DNA of 6,496 bases from Thermoproteota archaeon (GCA_004347955.1 QNVH01000001.1:29264-35759); one strand, 5' to 3'; positions 1-5,944 are shown, counted from the stretch's first letter. The notes: generated from the letters alone by a model not told the origin. Translations and numbers: made by a program.

Positions 1-1079
1 CCCCAGTTTTCTACAACCCCAAGATGGAATTCAGTAGAGATTTAGCCGTCTTGGCTCTGCGATCATACATAAACAGAATCAATCGGAGTGTGACCGTCTG
101 CGACCCCTTGGCTGGAGTTGGCGTGAGAGGGATAAGATACGCAAAAGAGGTAGAAGGTGTCGAAAAGAGCACAGTTGGCGACCTAAATAAAGATGCCATT
201 CCAATCATATTGAAAAATGTAAAACTGAACGGCTTGGAGGAAAAAGTCGAGGTTGAGCACAAAGATGCAAACCTACTCTTAGCCGCGCACTCTGAGCCTG
301 GGAAAAGGTTTGACTTCATAGATCTTGACCCCTTCGGAACGCCCGTTCAGTTTCTCGACTCCGCGATCAGGGCCATAAAGAATAGGGGCGTCATCGCCCT
401 CACAGCGACTGATACTGCCCCCCTGTGTGGGGTCTACATGAAGCCCTGCCTCAGAAAATACGGTGCCCTTCCATTGAGAGGTGAATTTTGCCACGAGGTC
501 GGTCTCAGGATCGTGATCGGCTCTGCTGTCTATGCCTCCATAAAAGAGGACTTCGGGGCGATGGTATTGCTATCCTATAGCGTGGATCATTACTTCAGGG
601 CATACCTTCAGCTGGAGCTGGGCGCCAAAAAAGCGGACGCATCGGCCTCCTTGTTGGGGTATATTTTTTACTGTCCAAATTGTAGCTGGAGGGATACAGC
701 ACCATTGAGCGGAGCTATGATTTCATCCTGTCCTCTTTGCCAAAAACCCCTTAAGAGAGCTGGACCGCTTTGGTGTGGCCCTCTCGGAGATAAGCGATTT
801 ATGCAATCCATCTTGGAACAAGATCTCTCATCAATGAATACTAAAAAGCGGATAGAAAAGATACTCCACCTGCTGATCGAAGAATCTGAAATGCCCCCCA
901 CCTACTATTCTGTGGACTCTCTCTCGAGCAAAATAAAGCGCGGGCCCCCTCCAGTATCATCAATCGTCCAAAGGCTCAGGGAAAGAGGTTACGTTGCCTC
1001 CCTTACACACTTCAACCCAAAAGCCTTCAAAACTAACGCCCCTTTGGACATAATAATGGAGACTGTTAAAGAGGCTTAA
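1..1079 (+). CDS. trm1: tRNA (guanine26-N2)-dimethyltransferase Trm1, 5'-truncated by window edge
   Basis: The frame is open from base 3 and reads PVFYNPKMEFSRDL, the conserved Trm1 block in which Met at base 24 is internal. The true start therefore lies upstream of the window. Trm1 uses S-adenosylmethionine to make N2,N2-dimethylguanosine at tRNA position 26. Counting from that Met: the SAM-binding loop DPLAGVGVRG is at residues 27-36, the second-strand acidic motif VGDLNKDA at 51-58, and the catalytic DLDPFG at 100-105. A C-terminal zinc-type cluster has CPNC at 217-220 and CPLC at 236-239, followed by the family's PLWCGPL at 248-254. The tail contains HFNPKAFKTNAP (329-340), also typical. 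About 358 residues are visible and the catalytic core is complete and undisrupted. The next gene (S30e) follows after 56 nt on the same strand but has its own TATA-like box, so co-transcription is uncertain. Identification is very secure. Confidence 0.96.
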   Translation, partial: PVFYNPKMEFSRDLAVLALRSYINRINRSVTVCDPLAGVGVRGIRYAKEVEGVEKSTVGDLNKDAIPIILKNVKLNGLEEKVEVEHKDANLLLAAHSEPGKRFDFIDLDPFGTPVQFLDSAIRAIKNRGVIALTATDTAPLCGVYMKPCLRKYGALPLRGEFCHEVGLRIVIGSAVYASIKEDFGAMVLLSYSVDHYFRAYLQLELGAKKADASASLLGYIFYCPNCSWRDTAPLSGAMISSCPLCQKPLKRAGPLWCGPLGDKRFMQSILEQDLSSMNTKKRIEKILHLLIEESEMPPTYYSVDSLSSKIKRGPPPVSSIVQRLRERGYVASLTHFNPKAFKTNAPLDIIMETVKEA

Positions 1080-1090
1080 CAACGCGTAGC

Positions 1091-1102
1091 AAACTTTTTA
1101 TC
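1091..1102 (+). promoter_or_regulatory. TATA-like promoter for S30e
   Basis: An A-rich stretch followed by CTTTTTATC (1094-1102) resembles an archaeal BRE/TATA element. A start of transcription about 25 nt downstream (near 1124) would leave a leader of roughly a dozen bases. That leader would carry an imperfect Shine-Dalgarno, GGACGTGAT (1124-1132), just ahead of the ATG at 1136. Confidence 0.5.
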
Positions 1103-1135
1103 TCACGCCTCATTCAGTAGTTTGGACGTGATATT

Positions 1136-1294
1136 ATGCCATCGCATGGTTCTCTCACAAAAGCCGGAAAAGTAAGATCTCAGACTCCAAAGGTCCCTGC
1201 CAAAGAAAGAAAGGGCCTAAGGCCACTTCACAGGAACAGGAAAAACTACATCAAGAGAGTCTTGTACGCTCCTTCAGAGAGTGGCAGAGCATAA
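1136..1294 (+). CDS. rps30e: Small ribosomal subunit protein S30e (eS30)
   Basis: This 52-codon gene is short enough to be dropped by ordinary length cut-offs. Its protein begins [19 protein letters not shown], the highly conserved N-terminus of archaeal/eukaryotic S30e. It continues with a Lys/Arg/Pro-rich segment including [10 protein letters not shown] (33-42), as expected for a small rRNA-binding protein. Length and strong basic charge fit the family, which runs about 50-60 residues. The ATG at 1136 follows GGACGTGAT, one mismatch from the extended anti-16S complement GGAGGTGAT, and a TATA-like box sits at 1094-1102. S30e is a head/shoulder protein of the 30S subunit. Among archaea it is known mainly from Crenarchaeota, Korarchaeota, Thaumarchaeota, Bathyarchaeota and Asgard groups, so it also bears on lineage. 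In eukaryotes the same protein is often made as a ubiquitin-like fusion (FUBI); no such fusion is seen here. Confidence 0.93.
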   Translation: MPSHGSLTKAGKVRSQTPKVPAKERKGLRPLHRNRKNYIKRVLYAPSESGRA

Positions 1295-1421
1295 AGATCT
1301 GCAATTTTTGTACCAACGAGGACCTTCGGACTTTCGAGAAGTTCCGCCTAATAGATAATAATTTTGAGCATCAAAAACTAACATTCATATCCAGTCGACG
1401 TGGTCTCAAGGAAATGGTTAA
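1295..1421. other. Non-coding spacer between S30e and speD
   Basis: No open frame with a recognisable product, no tRNA-like cloverleaf and no convincing box C/D pair was seen on either strand. The stretch holds only the weak T-tract and the small hairpin noted above, followed by AT-rich sequence leading into the speD promoter. Confidence 0.5.
1301..1310 (+). terminator. Possible U-tract terminator after S30e
   Basis: A run of five T (1305-1309) lies 11 nt after the S30e stop. Archaeal RNA polymerase can terminate on short U-tracts without a hairpin, but five T is weak. A small imperfect hairpin (GGACTT/AAGTTCC, about 1328-1346) lies further on and is not followed by T. Confidence 0.3.
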
Positions 1422-1430
1422 CTTTAAATA
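1421..1430 (+). promoter_or_regulatory. TATA box of the speD-family gene
   Basis: ACTTTAAATA is a near-ideal archaeal TATA element. It predicts a transcription start near 1450-1456 and a leader of about 40 nt. The leader contains GAGGAGGATCT (1473-1483), a strong complement to the 16S rRNA tail, upstream of the GTG start at 1494. Confidence 0.65.
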
Positions 1431-1493
1431 CAACTTTTATTTCTGTGCAAAATTGTAGAATTTCCAATATGCGAGGAGGATCTCGAAACAAAA

Positions 1494-1871
1494 GTGATCA
1501 CTGCCTGTGTCGATAAAGAAAAGCAAATCGTTGGCAAACATGTGTACGGAAACCTTTATGGATGCGACCCGAAACTCATCAACGATGAATCGTTCCTCAA
1601 GAGTATTGTTATAGAGGCTGCGAAACTAGCAAGAATGACCATCTGGGACACAAGGACCTGGAAATTCGGGGGCGAAAAGGGGGGCGTATCTGTTATGGCT
1701 CTTGTTTTGGAGAGCCATATAGCGATTCACACTTGGAGCGAACTAGGCTACGCAACCGTCGACGTCTTCACTTGCGGCGCAAAAAGTGATCCGGAGCTCG
1801 CCTTTGATTATATTGCCTCAAAACTCAACCCTAAGAACCTCGTAAAACACTTTGCAGATCGATCAAGCTAA
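1494..1871 (+). CDS. speD: Pyruvoyl-dependent S-adenosylmethionine (or arginine) decarboxylase proenzyme
   Basis: The 125-residue protein is a class 1B SpeD-family proenzyme. It shows GKHVYGNLYG (14-23), KFGGEKGGVSV (57-67), LESHIAIHTW (72-81), YATVDVFTCG (86-95) and the C-terminal ADRSS. Self-cleavage between Glu73 and Ser74 would generate the beta chain and an alpha chain with an N-terminal pyruvoyl group. His79 and Cys94 lie at the family spacing from that serine (5 and 20 residues). The product feeds polyamine synthesis: decarboxylated AdoMet for spermidine, or agmatine if this is the arginine-specific paralogue described in Crenarchaeota. Sequence alone cannot decide which. The GTG at 1494 is the only ATG/GTG/TTG codon upstream of the conserved core in this frame. 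The best Shine-Dalgarno (1475-1479) sits about 14 nt away, rather distant. The gene is probably monocistronic, with its own TATA box and a strong T-rich terminator. Confidence 0.93.
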   Translation: MITACVDKEKQIVGKHVYGNLYGCDPKLINDESFLKSIVIEAAKLARMTIWDTRTWKFGGEKGGVSVMALVLESHIAIHTWSELGYATVDVFTCGAKSDPELAFDYIASKLNPKNLVKHFADRSS

Positions 1872-1883
1872 CCACCCTTAGCA

Positions 1884-1897
1884 TTTTTTGTTTTTTT
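1884..1897 (+). terminator. T-rich terminator after speD
   Basis: Two T runs, six (1884-1889) and seven (1891-1897) separated by one G, begin 13 nt after the stop codon. This is a typical hairpin-less archaeal terminator. Confidence 0.75.
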
Positions 1898-1920
1898 ATT
1901 CAATGTTGAAACTTGTACCT

Positions 1921-1942
1921 AAAGCTTAAAGCTTAAAAAATT
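1921..1942 (+). promoter_or_regulatory. Promoter-like AT-rich region of the DUF1805 gene, with a tandem 7-nt repeat
   Basis: AAAGCTT occurs twice in tandem (1921-1927, 1928-1934) and runs into TTAAAAAATT (1933-1942), a TATA-like sequence. Transcription would start near 1960, giving an almost leaderless mRNA for the ATG at 1964. Only a weak Shine-Dalgarno-like GAGATCT (1956-1962) is present. The repeat may be chance in AT-rich sequence. Confidence 0.4.
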
Positions 1943-1963
1943 CATTGGCTAAAAAGAGATCTT

Positions 1964-2250
1964 ATGATTGAAATATCCCAAATAGAAAATGTAAGTGCAG
2001 TAGGCATAAAAGTAACCATGCCGGGAGCTCCTCCCCTAATCCTCATAAGAGGGTCAAAAGGCGTCTATTTTGTGGTTATTTGAACACCGAGGTTGCGGAG
2101 AGGCTGGGACTGGCAGCTGCAATTGTGAGCGGCGTAAAGAATTTTGAGGAGATGTTGGATAAGCCTGTAACGTATTCCACCAGTAAGGCTAATGAGCTTG
2201 GTGTAAAGCCTGGCATGAGTGGGAGAGACGCCCTATATTTGCTAGTATGA
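1964..2250 (+). pseudogene. DUF1805-family protein gene, interrupted by a -1 frameshift
   Basis: From ATG 1964 the frame reads MIEISQIENVSAVG and runs to ...LILIRGSKGVYF before meeting TGA at 2081-2083. In the -1 frame, starting at TGT 2071, it continues CGYLNTEVAERLG, then AAAIVSGVKNFEEMLD, and ends in [18 protein letters not shown] with a stop at 2248-2250. Joined at TTT/TGT, the two parts give a 95-residue protein. It matches the small DUF1805 (YunC-like) family in order and spacing, including the K-G-x-x-x-C-G-Y-L core and the C-terminal G-(I/V)-K-P-G-M-(T/S)-G-R-x-A-L signature. The function of the family is unknown to me. The break lies at a run of four T (2068-2071), so one lost T would explain it. 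Causes could be a true mutation, an assembly or sequencing indel, or programmed slippage. The downstream half is well conserved, which suggests a recent event or an error. The 3' end overlaps the convergent proS by 9 nt. Confidence 0.82.
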
Positions 2251-3687
2251 TCTTCCCACCCTAATGATCATATTAGCTTTGGAGCCGCAGTTTACACACG
2301 GACCTTCTGGGCTGCATGCATCACCATATGGCCATCCGAGCACTCTTGCATCCAGCTTCGTCTCAAGATCTTGCCCACATCCAGTATTGCCGCACCAGCG
2401 CAGCTCGACGATCCCGCCCTGGGTCTCGAGCAATTTCTTCGCCTCTTCAAGACTCTCCTTCCTCACTACGCGCTCATCCAGCCATCTTTTCGCCCTATCC
2501 TTTATATCCGAATCGATCCTCTCGAGGAGCGTCTTCGTCTCTTCCACCAACCTCGCCCGCTCAACCGTGAGCTTCTCCAATGAATCCCTCCTTACCAAGA
2601 CCGCTGTTCCTTTATCCAAATCCCTCGGTCCCACCTCAACTCTGACCGGTGCCCCCTTGAGCTCCCAGGTGAAGTATTTGCTGCCAGGGGTCTCCTCCTT
2701 TCTGTCATCCAATTTAACCCTAAGTCCTGCTTTCTCGAGCTCGCCCACAACCTCTCTGCAGGTCCTCAGAATATCCTCCTCCCTTCCCTTGTAGACTATT
2801 GGAATGACCACAACCTGAACAGGCGCGACCCTGCTCGGCAGAACTAGCCCGTGATCGTCACCATGCACAGAGATGAGTGCCGCTATCACCCTCTCTGAGA
2901 TTCCGTAGCATGTTTGCCAAACGTACTCATAATTACCGTCTGCCTTCATGTACTTTATATCAAATGCCTTTGAGAACCCCTGTCCCAAGAAATGAACTGT
3001 TCCGATCTGTAGGACCCTTCCATCTGGCATGACTGTATCAAAGGCTACCGAGTACTCTGCGCCGGGAAACTTGTCCCAGTCAGGTCTCACTGACTTGACG
3101 TAAGGTATCCCAAGACTATCGAATATTCTGCTGTAAATCTCTACGCCCTCCCTGACCTGCTCCTCCGCCTCCTCTCTTGTCGCATGGGCGGTATGCGCCT
3201 CTTTGAAGGTGCTGACTTCCCTTACCCTTATCATGGGTTTTGTAGCCTTTGTCTCATACCTAAAGACGTTGACTATCTGAAATATCTTCACCGGAAGATC
3301 TGAGTACGCATTTATCCAAAGCTGAAACATTGGATATATGGCGGTCTCACTCGTCGGTCTCAATGCTAGCTTTACATCGAGGGGTGTCGTACCACCATGA
3401 GTCACCCAAAATACCTGCTCCTCAAAATTCCTGATGTGCTCTGCCTCCTTCTTCAGCATGTACTCCGGTATCAGAAGGGGGAAAAGGACTTCTTCATGCC
3501 CCCTCTTCAAGAGCTCTTCCCTGATTACCTCAACGACTTCCTTCCTTATCTTGAATCCGTAGGGCGTCCATACCCCCGTCCCCTTAACTGGGTATCGTAT
3601 ATCGTAAATTGGAACTTCCGAAATCACCCTGTGGAACCATTCTCCAAAATTTCCAGACCACTGAGCCCTCTCAGGAACCTTTCCCAT
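2242..3687 (-). CDS. proS: Prolyl-tRNA synthetase, archaeal/eukaryotic type
   Basis: This 481-residue class II aminoacyl-tRNA synthetase charges tRNA-Pro with proline in the cytoplasm. Visible features, in order: motif 1 region (about 43-75); the proline/ATP-site LRPTSE (109-114); motif 2 [16 protein letters not shown] (142-157), followed by [11 protein letters not shown]; motif 3 [17 protein letters not shown] (273-289). The anticodon-binding domain runs from about 290 to 400. The C-terminal zinc-type domain has cysteines at 432, 437, 458, 464 and 467. The chain ends RVGRSY, and a terminal Tyr is characteristic of archaeal-type ProRS. No bacterial editing (INS) insertion is present between motifs 2 and 3. 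The length is normal for the type. The ATG at 3687 is preceded by GGAAGGT (complement of 3696-3702) at a suitable distance. The start lies 17 nt inside the end of the EndoQ gene, indicating co-transcription and probably translational coupling. Confidence 0.97.
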   Translation of the reverse strand: MGKVPERAQWSGNFGEWFHRVISEVPIYDIRYPVKGTGVWTPYGFKIRKEVVEVIREELLKRGHEEVLFPLLIPEYMLKKEAEHIRNFEEQVFWVTHGGTTPLDVKLALRPTSETAIYPMFQLWINAYSDLPVKIFQIVNVFRYETKATKPMIRVREVSTFKEAHTAHATREEAEEQVREGVEIYSRIFDSLGIPYVKSVRPDWDKFPGAEYSVAFDTVMPDGRVLQIGTVHFLGQGFSKAFDIKYMKADGNYEYVWQTCYGISERVIAALISVHGDDHGLVLPSRVAPVQVVVIPIVYKGREEDILRTCREVVGELEKAGLRVKLDDRKEETPGSKYFTWELKGAPVRVEVGPRDLDKGTAVLVRRDSLEKLTVERARLVEETKTLLERIDSDIKDRAKRWLDERVVRKESLEEAKKLLETQGGIVELRWCGNTGCGQDLETKLDARVLGWPYGDACSPEGPCVNCGSKANMIIRVGRSY

Positions 3688-4957
3688 TTGAATCTACCTT
3701 CCAATGATTGATATAATCTTCTAGGTTCTTTGGCCTCCTTAAAAAACTCACTCTTCCACTCTCCCCGTCAATTTCGATCTTCCCGTAGACCCCATCATAG
3801 CCTGGCAGGATCCTGATGCGATTCTCTCTATTCAAAATTATCAATCTCGCCAAGTCTCTCCCACAGGCCCTTTCAAGCTCTTCAATTGGAACCTCCAAGA
3901 GAACCTGCAGCTCATTACTGAATTTTTTCAGGATGTCCCAGTAAGCCCTTTGGACCTCTGCGGAGAACGGATCCTTGCCCAAATGTGTGGCTATTATGTC
4001 GCTGAGAGGTAAAATCTTTATGTAGCTCTGCCTTTTTTCTGGCATTCCCCCCTCGGGTCTGTCAGCAAGCTCTTCGACCCTCTCCGCAACCCCTTTAGTC
4101 ATCTTCTTCCCGCAAACGGGGCAAACGCCTTTTAACCTGATTGCCTCGCTTGGTGGGACCGAGACCCTGCAATTTCTGTGACCTGTCCAATGATACTTAC
4201 CATAGGCCGGATCCACCTCTATGGTAGTCACCTTATCCTTACACTCCATTATTGCCCTCGCGATATCTGAGTATGTTAGGTCCTGAACCTCTATTATGTT
4301 CGCCTCCCTGCCCAGCCTCCAAGGGCTCGGGCTGTGGCTGTCGCTATTAGACACTAAGGTGAAGGAGTCCAAGGCGCTGACCCTCCAGTTCATGGGCGGG
4401 TCTGAAGATAGCCCTGTCTCTAATGCGTAAACATGTGGCGTCTGGTCCTCGTAACACTCCTCGATCCTGTTTACACCTCCTCTGTCCCCAAAGAGTGAGA
4501 ACCATGGCGTCCAAATATGCGCTGGAATAACTAGGCACTCCTCCCCGAATTCCACTACTTCCTCAACCAGCTGCGCCCCTGTCATGGAGAGATTGGGCCT
4601 GCCATCCGCTTCCAAGTCTCCGTATTTTGAGAGTCTCTCGCAGACCTGCTCTGCAATTTCTAGCGATGGCAACAGTATCAGATGATGGATTCTTCTCGTC
4701 TTTCCTTCAAATTCAAAGTTGGTGCAGACTTCGCCGGTCACCAAAAATCTGGTACGGCCGCCCTCCATCCTGTAGAGTCCATCTTCCTCCTTCAAACTCT
4801 TCAGCTCATCCCTCCACTTGCGATGAGTAAAGTCCCCTGTGCCCAGAACGTTTATCCCCTTCACAGAGGCTCCTCTGTCCAAGTTCTTCAGCGTCATGTC
4901 CTTACTCGTCGCCCTGCTGTAGGGGCTGTGGATGTGCAGGTCTGCAACAATTCTCGT
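3671..4957 (-). CDS. endoQ: Endonuclease Q-type PHP-domain DNA repair nuclease, apparent ACG start
   Basis: The 428-residue product is an EndoQ-family nuclease. EndoQ enzymes, characterised in Thermococcales, nick DNA 5' of deaminated bases (uracil, hypoxanthine) and abasic sites. Numbering from ACG 4957-4955: the PHP metal motif ADLHIHS is at 5-11, LGTGDFTH at 38-45, GEV with Glu76, IHHLILLP at 90-97, PAHIWTPW at 145-152 and SNSDSHSP at 203-210. These supply the His/Asp/Glu metal ligands. A zinc-finger-like region has TGHRNC (258-263) and CPVC (279-282), then [15 protein letters not shown], a family hallmark. The first ATG in frame (4897-4895) would delete the ADLHIHS motif, so it cannot be the functional start. 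Upstream to the in-frame stop (TAG, 5017-5015) there is no ATG, GTG or TTG. A strong Shine-Dalgarno, AAAGGAGGGG (complement of 4963-4972), sits 7 nt before ACG, which aligns with the usual MR(I/V)xADLHIHS start. The 3' end overlaps proS. Confidence 0.92.
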   Translation of the reverse strand, partial: TRIVADLHIHSPYSRATSKDMTLKNLDRGASVKGINVLGTGDFTHRKWRDELKSLKEEDGLYRMEGGRTRFLVTGEVCTNFEFEGKTRRIHHLILLPSLEIAEQVCERLSKYGDLEADGRPNLSMTGAQLVEEVVEFGEECLVIPAHIWTPWFSLFGDRGGVNRIEECYEDQTPHVYALETGLSSDPPMNWRVSALDSFTLVSNSDSHSPSPWRLGREANIIEVQDLTYSDIARAIMECKDKVTTIEVDPAYGKYHWTGHRNCRVSVPPSEAIRLKGVCPVCGKKMTKGVAERVEELADRPEGGMPEKRQSYIKILPLSDIIATHLGKDPFSAEVQRAYWDILKKFSNELQVLLEVPIEELERACGRDLARLIILNRENRIRILPGYDGVYGKIEIDGESGRVSFLRRPKNLEDYINHWKVDSNGKGS

Positions 4958-4962
4958 TAGAA

Positions 4963-4972
4963 CCCCTCCTTT
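4963..4972 (-). promoter_or_regulatory. Strong Shine-Dalgarno that decides the EndoQ start
   Basis: On the minus strand this reads AAAGGAGGGG. The GGAGG core is separated by 7 nt from the ACG at 4957-4955. It is 67 nt from the downstream ATG at 4897, so it cannot serve that codon. Confidence 0.75.
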
Positions 4973-4990
4973 AACCCCAGCATCGCTTAT

Positions 4991-5009
4991 GCAAAAAATT
5001 ATTAATACG
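4991..5009 (-). promoter_or_regulatory. TATA-like element for the EndoQ-proS operon
   Basis: The minus strand reads TATTAATAATTTTTTGC here, AT-rich and TATA-like. It predicts a transcription start near 4975 and a short leader containing the Shine-Dalgarno at 4963-4972. The minus strand also offers AGTTTTATAGC (complement of 5014-5024) as an alternative box. Confidence 0.45.
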
Positions 5010-5014
5010 TTCTG

Positions 5015-5023
5015 CTATAAAAC
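5015..5023 (+). promoter_or_regulatory. TATA-like element for the small-protein/Mrp operon
   Basis: CTATAAAAC is a good TATA match on the plus strand and would place transcription start only a few bases before the ATG at 5049. The AT-rich AAAAAATTATTAATA (4993-5007) is an alternative box. It would leave a leader of about 20 nt that includes the Shine-Dalgarno-like GGGACGTG (5036-5043). The divergent operons share this region. Confidence 0.45.
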
Positions 5024-5048
5024 TTGGTTATCACAGGGACGTGCAAAA

Positions 5049-5333
5049 ATGGCGCCTCCTATCTTTGCGAGGTTTTACATTAATGGTCCTGAGCTGTTAC
5101 AAAAAATAAAAGAGGTCGCATCCTCAGAGAGTTATCAAGTTGCCTTTGAGGATCCTTCAAAGAAGGTGGTCCACCTGCACAAAAAAGTGCGGGGCAGAAC
5201 AATACACCTGCTGATCCATGTAGGCGATGGTAAGGACCGGAGCATAGCAATTGAAGTTAGGCCAGGTTACGAAGGGATATACATGGATTATGGAAGGAAG
5301 TTCCTAGAAAGCTTGAAAAAGGTGGCAAGGTGA
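5049..5333 (+). CDS. Uncharacterised small soluble protein leading the Mrp-like operon
   Basis: I do not recognise this 94-residue protein. ATG 5049 is chosen because a TATA-like box and GGGACGTG precede it; the frame is open further upstream but reads through the divergent promoter. Visible layout suggests beta (IFARFYING, 5-13), helix (PELLQKIKEVASS, 14-26), three strands (about 29-71), then a C-terminal amphipathic helix (MDYGRKFLESLKKVAR, 79-94). There is no signal peptide, membrane segment or cysteine. Basic residues dominate the middle (KKVVHLHKKVRGR). The gene ends six bases before the mrpE-like TTG start. AAGGTGA at its 3' end forms the mrpE ribosome site, so it is almost certainly in the same operon. 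It is also in the same frame as mrpE, separated by a single TGA. A role in assembly or regulation of the membrane complex is only a guess from position. Confidence 0.8.
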   Translation: MAPPIFARFYINGPELLQKIKEVASSESYQVAFEDPSKKVVHLHKKVRGRTIHLLIHVGDGKDRSIAIEVRPGYEGIYMDYGRKFLESLKKVAR

Positions 5334-5339
5334 ATCAAA

Positions 5340-5645
5340 TTGGCTTTTATATGGGGAGTACGTTTTTGGTTGCGCCTGATAAGGGAGATAATGGCTTCCA
5401 TTATAGATGTAACTAAAAGGTGTTTCAACGGAGATATCGACCCTGTTATAATCTCCATCGACTCTGTCCTCGCAAAGCCAGTTTCACAGACAATGCTAGC
5501 AAATAGCATAACGTATACGCCTGGCACTGTAACCATCGAGGTAGATGTGCCAGAGAAGCGCATTTATGTAGGCGCTATCAATCCGAGAACCAGGGGCGAG
5601 ATTATCCCCTTGGAACCCCACGTAGAGAGGTGGCTTGGGAAATGA
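5340..5645 (+). CDS. MrpE/MbhA-like antiporter subunit, short form
   Basis: The 101-residue protein carries the MrpE core: an N-terminal helix with R-F-W-L-x-x-x-I-R-E-I (8-17), a linker, then MLANSITYTPGTVTIEVDV (52-70), the defining LANSITLTPGT-type motif, and a short strand RIYVGAI (74-80). MrpE subunits occur in Mrp Na+/H+ antiporters and in the ion-translocating arm of archaeal membrane-bound hydrogenases (MbhA). This version is much shorter than the usual 150-170 residues and lacks most of the N-terminal membrane region. No in-frame extension is possible, because TGA lies 9 nt upstream. The start is TTG 5340, preceded by AAGGTGA (5327-5333) at a good distance. A later ATG at 5392-5394 would remove the helix. 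The last codon overlaps the next gene in ATGA (5642-5645). Family assignment is good; whether it belongs to an Mrp antiporter or a hydrogenase complex is undecided. Confidence 0.82.
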   Translation: MAFIWGVRFWLRLIREIMASIIDVTKRCFNGDIDPVIISIDSVLAKPVSQTMLANSITYTPGTVTIEVDVPEKRIYVGAINPRTRGEIIPLEPHVERWLGK

Positions 5646-5944
5646 TTGATGTAGCCTCAATAACCGCATTGGCCGACTCTGTATTCTTCTGGGGCGCCTT
5701 TACATTTATGGTGGCGGTTGCGATAGCTGGTCTTGGTGCTCTAAGACTTGCATTGAAGGGAGAGGCTGTAACCTCTCTGATGGGTGTGAGCGCCATTACA
5801 ACAGCAGCAGGCGTCAGCCTATACATAATTCAGATCATATTTGAAGTTGAGTTTGCTAGGGACACTGCGATAGCACTCCTCGTCTTGGGCGCCGTGGGCA
5901 CAATAATATTTGCGAGACTATTCAGGATGGAGGAGGGCGAATGA
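5642..5944 (+). CDS. MrpF/MbhB-like membrane antiporter subunit
   Basis: This 100-residue protein is strongly hydrophobic, with three predicted membrane helices (about 12-36, 46-66 and 74-94) and a short acidic tail (EEGE). The pattern ARDTAIALLVLGAVGTIIFARLF (72-94) matches the third helix of MrpF/MbhB, usually xxDIALxLALLGFVGTxAFARY. The ATG at 5642 forms an ATGA overlap with the mrpE stop and has GAGAGGTGG (5624-5632) ahead of it. A GTG at 5630 would add four residues (MAWE) but would leave that ribosome site unused. The second helix begins EAVTSLMGVSAITTAA rather than the Asp/Arg-containing segment (like DRVxALD) I expect in typical MrpF, so residues tied to ion transport may differ. Position between MrpE- and MrpG-like genes supports the call. 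It overlaps the next gene by 4 nt. Confidence 0.75.
   Translation: MIDVASITALADSVFFWGAFTFMVAVAIAGLGALRLALKGEAVTSLMGVSAITTAAGVSLYIIQIIFEVEFARDTAIALLVLGAVGTIIFARLFRMEEGE

Noticed and set aside
1328..1346. Small imperfect hairpin after S30e
   Set aside because: Short bulged stem with no T-tract; not convincing as a terminator or RNA gene.
1469..1516. 16-codon upstream ORF (ATG 1469) overlapping the speD start, reminiscent of the eukaryotic AdoMetDC uORF
   Set aside because: It has no Shine-Dalgarno of its own, and its body is the speD ribosome site itself; probably chance, though conservation in relatives would change this.
2264..2794. Long plus-strand open frame antisense to proS
   Set aside because: Serine/proline-rich low-information translation, with no ribosome site; it mirrors the codon pattern of the clearly genuine proS on the other strand.
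4932..5048. Upstream extension of the 94-residue protein to a GTG at 4932
   Set aside because: It would run through the divergent promoter and the EndoQ start. The added 39 residues look random, and the ATG at 5049 has suitable signals.
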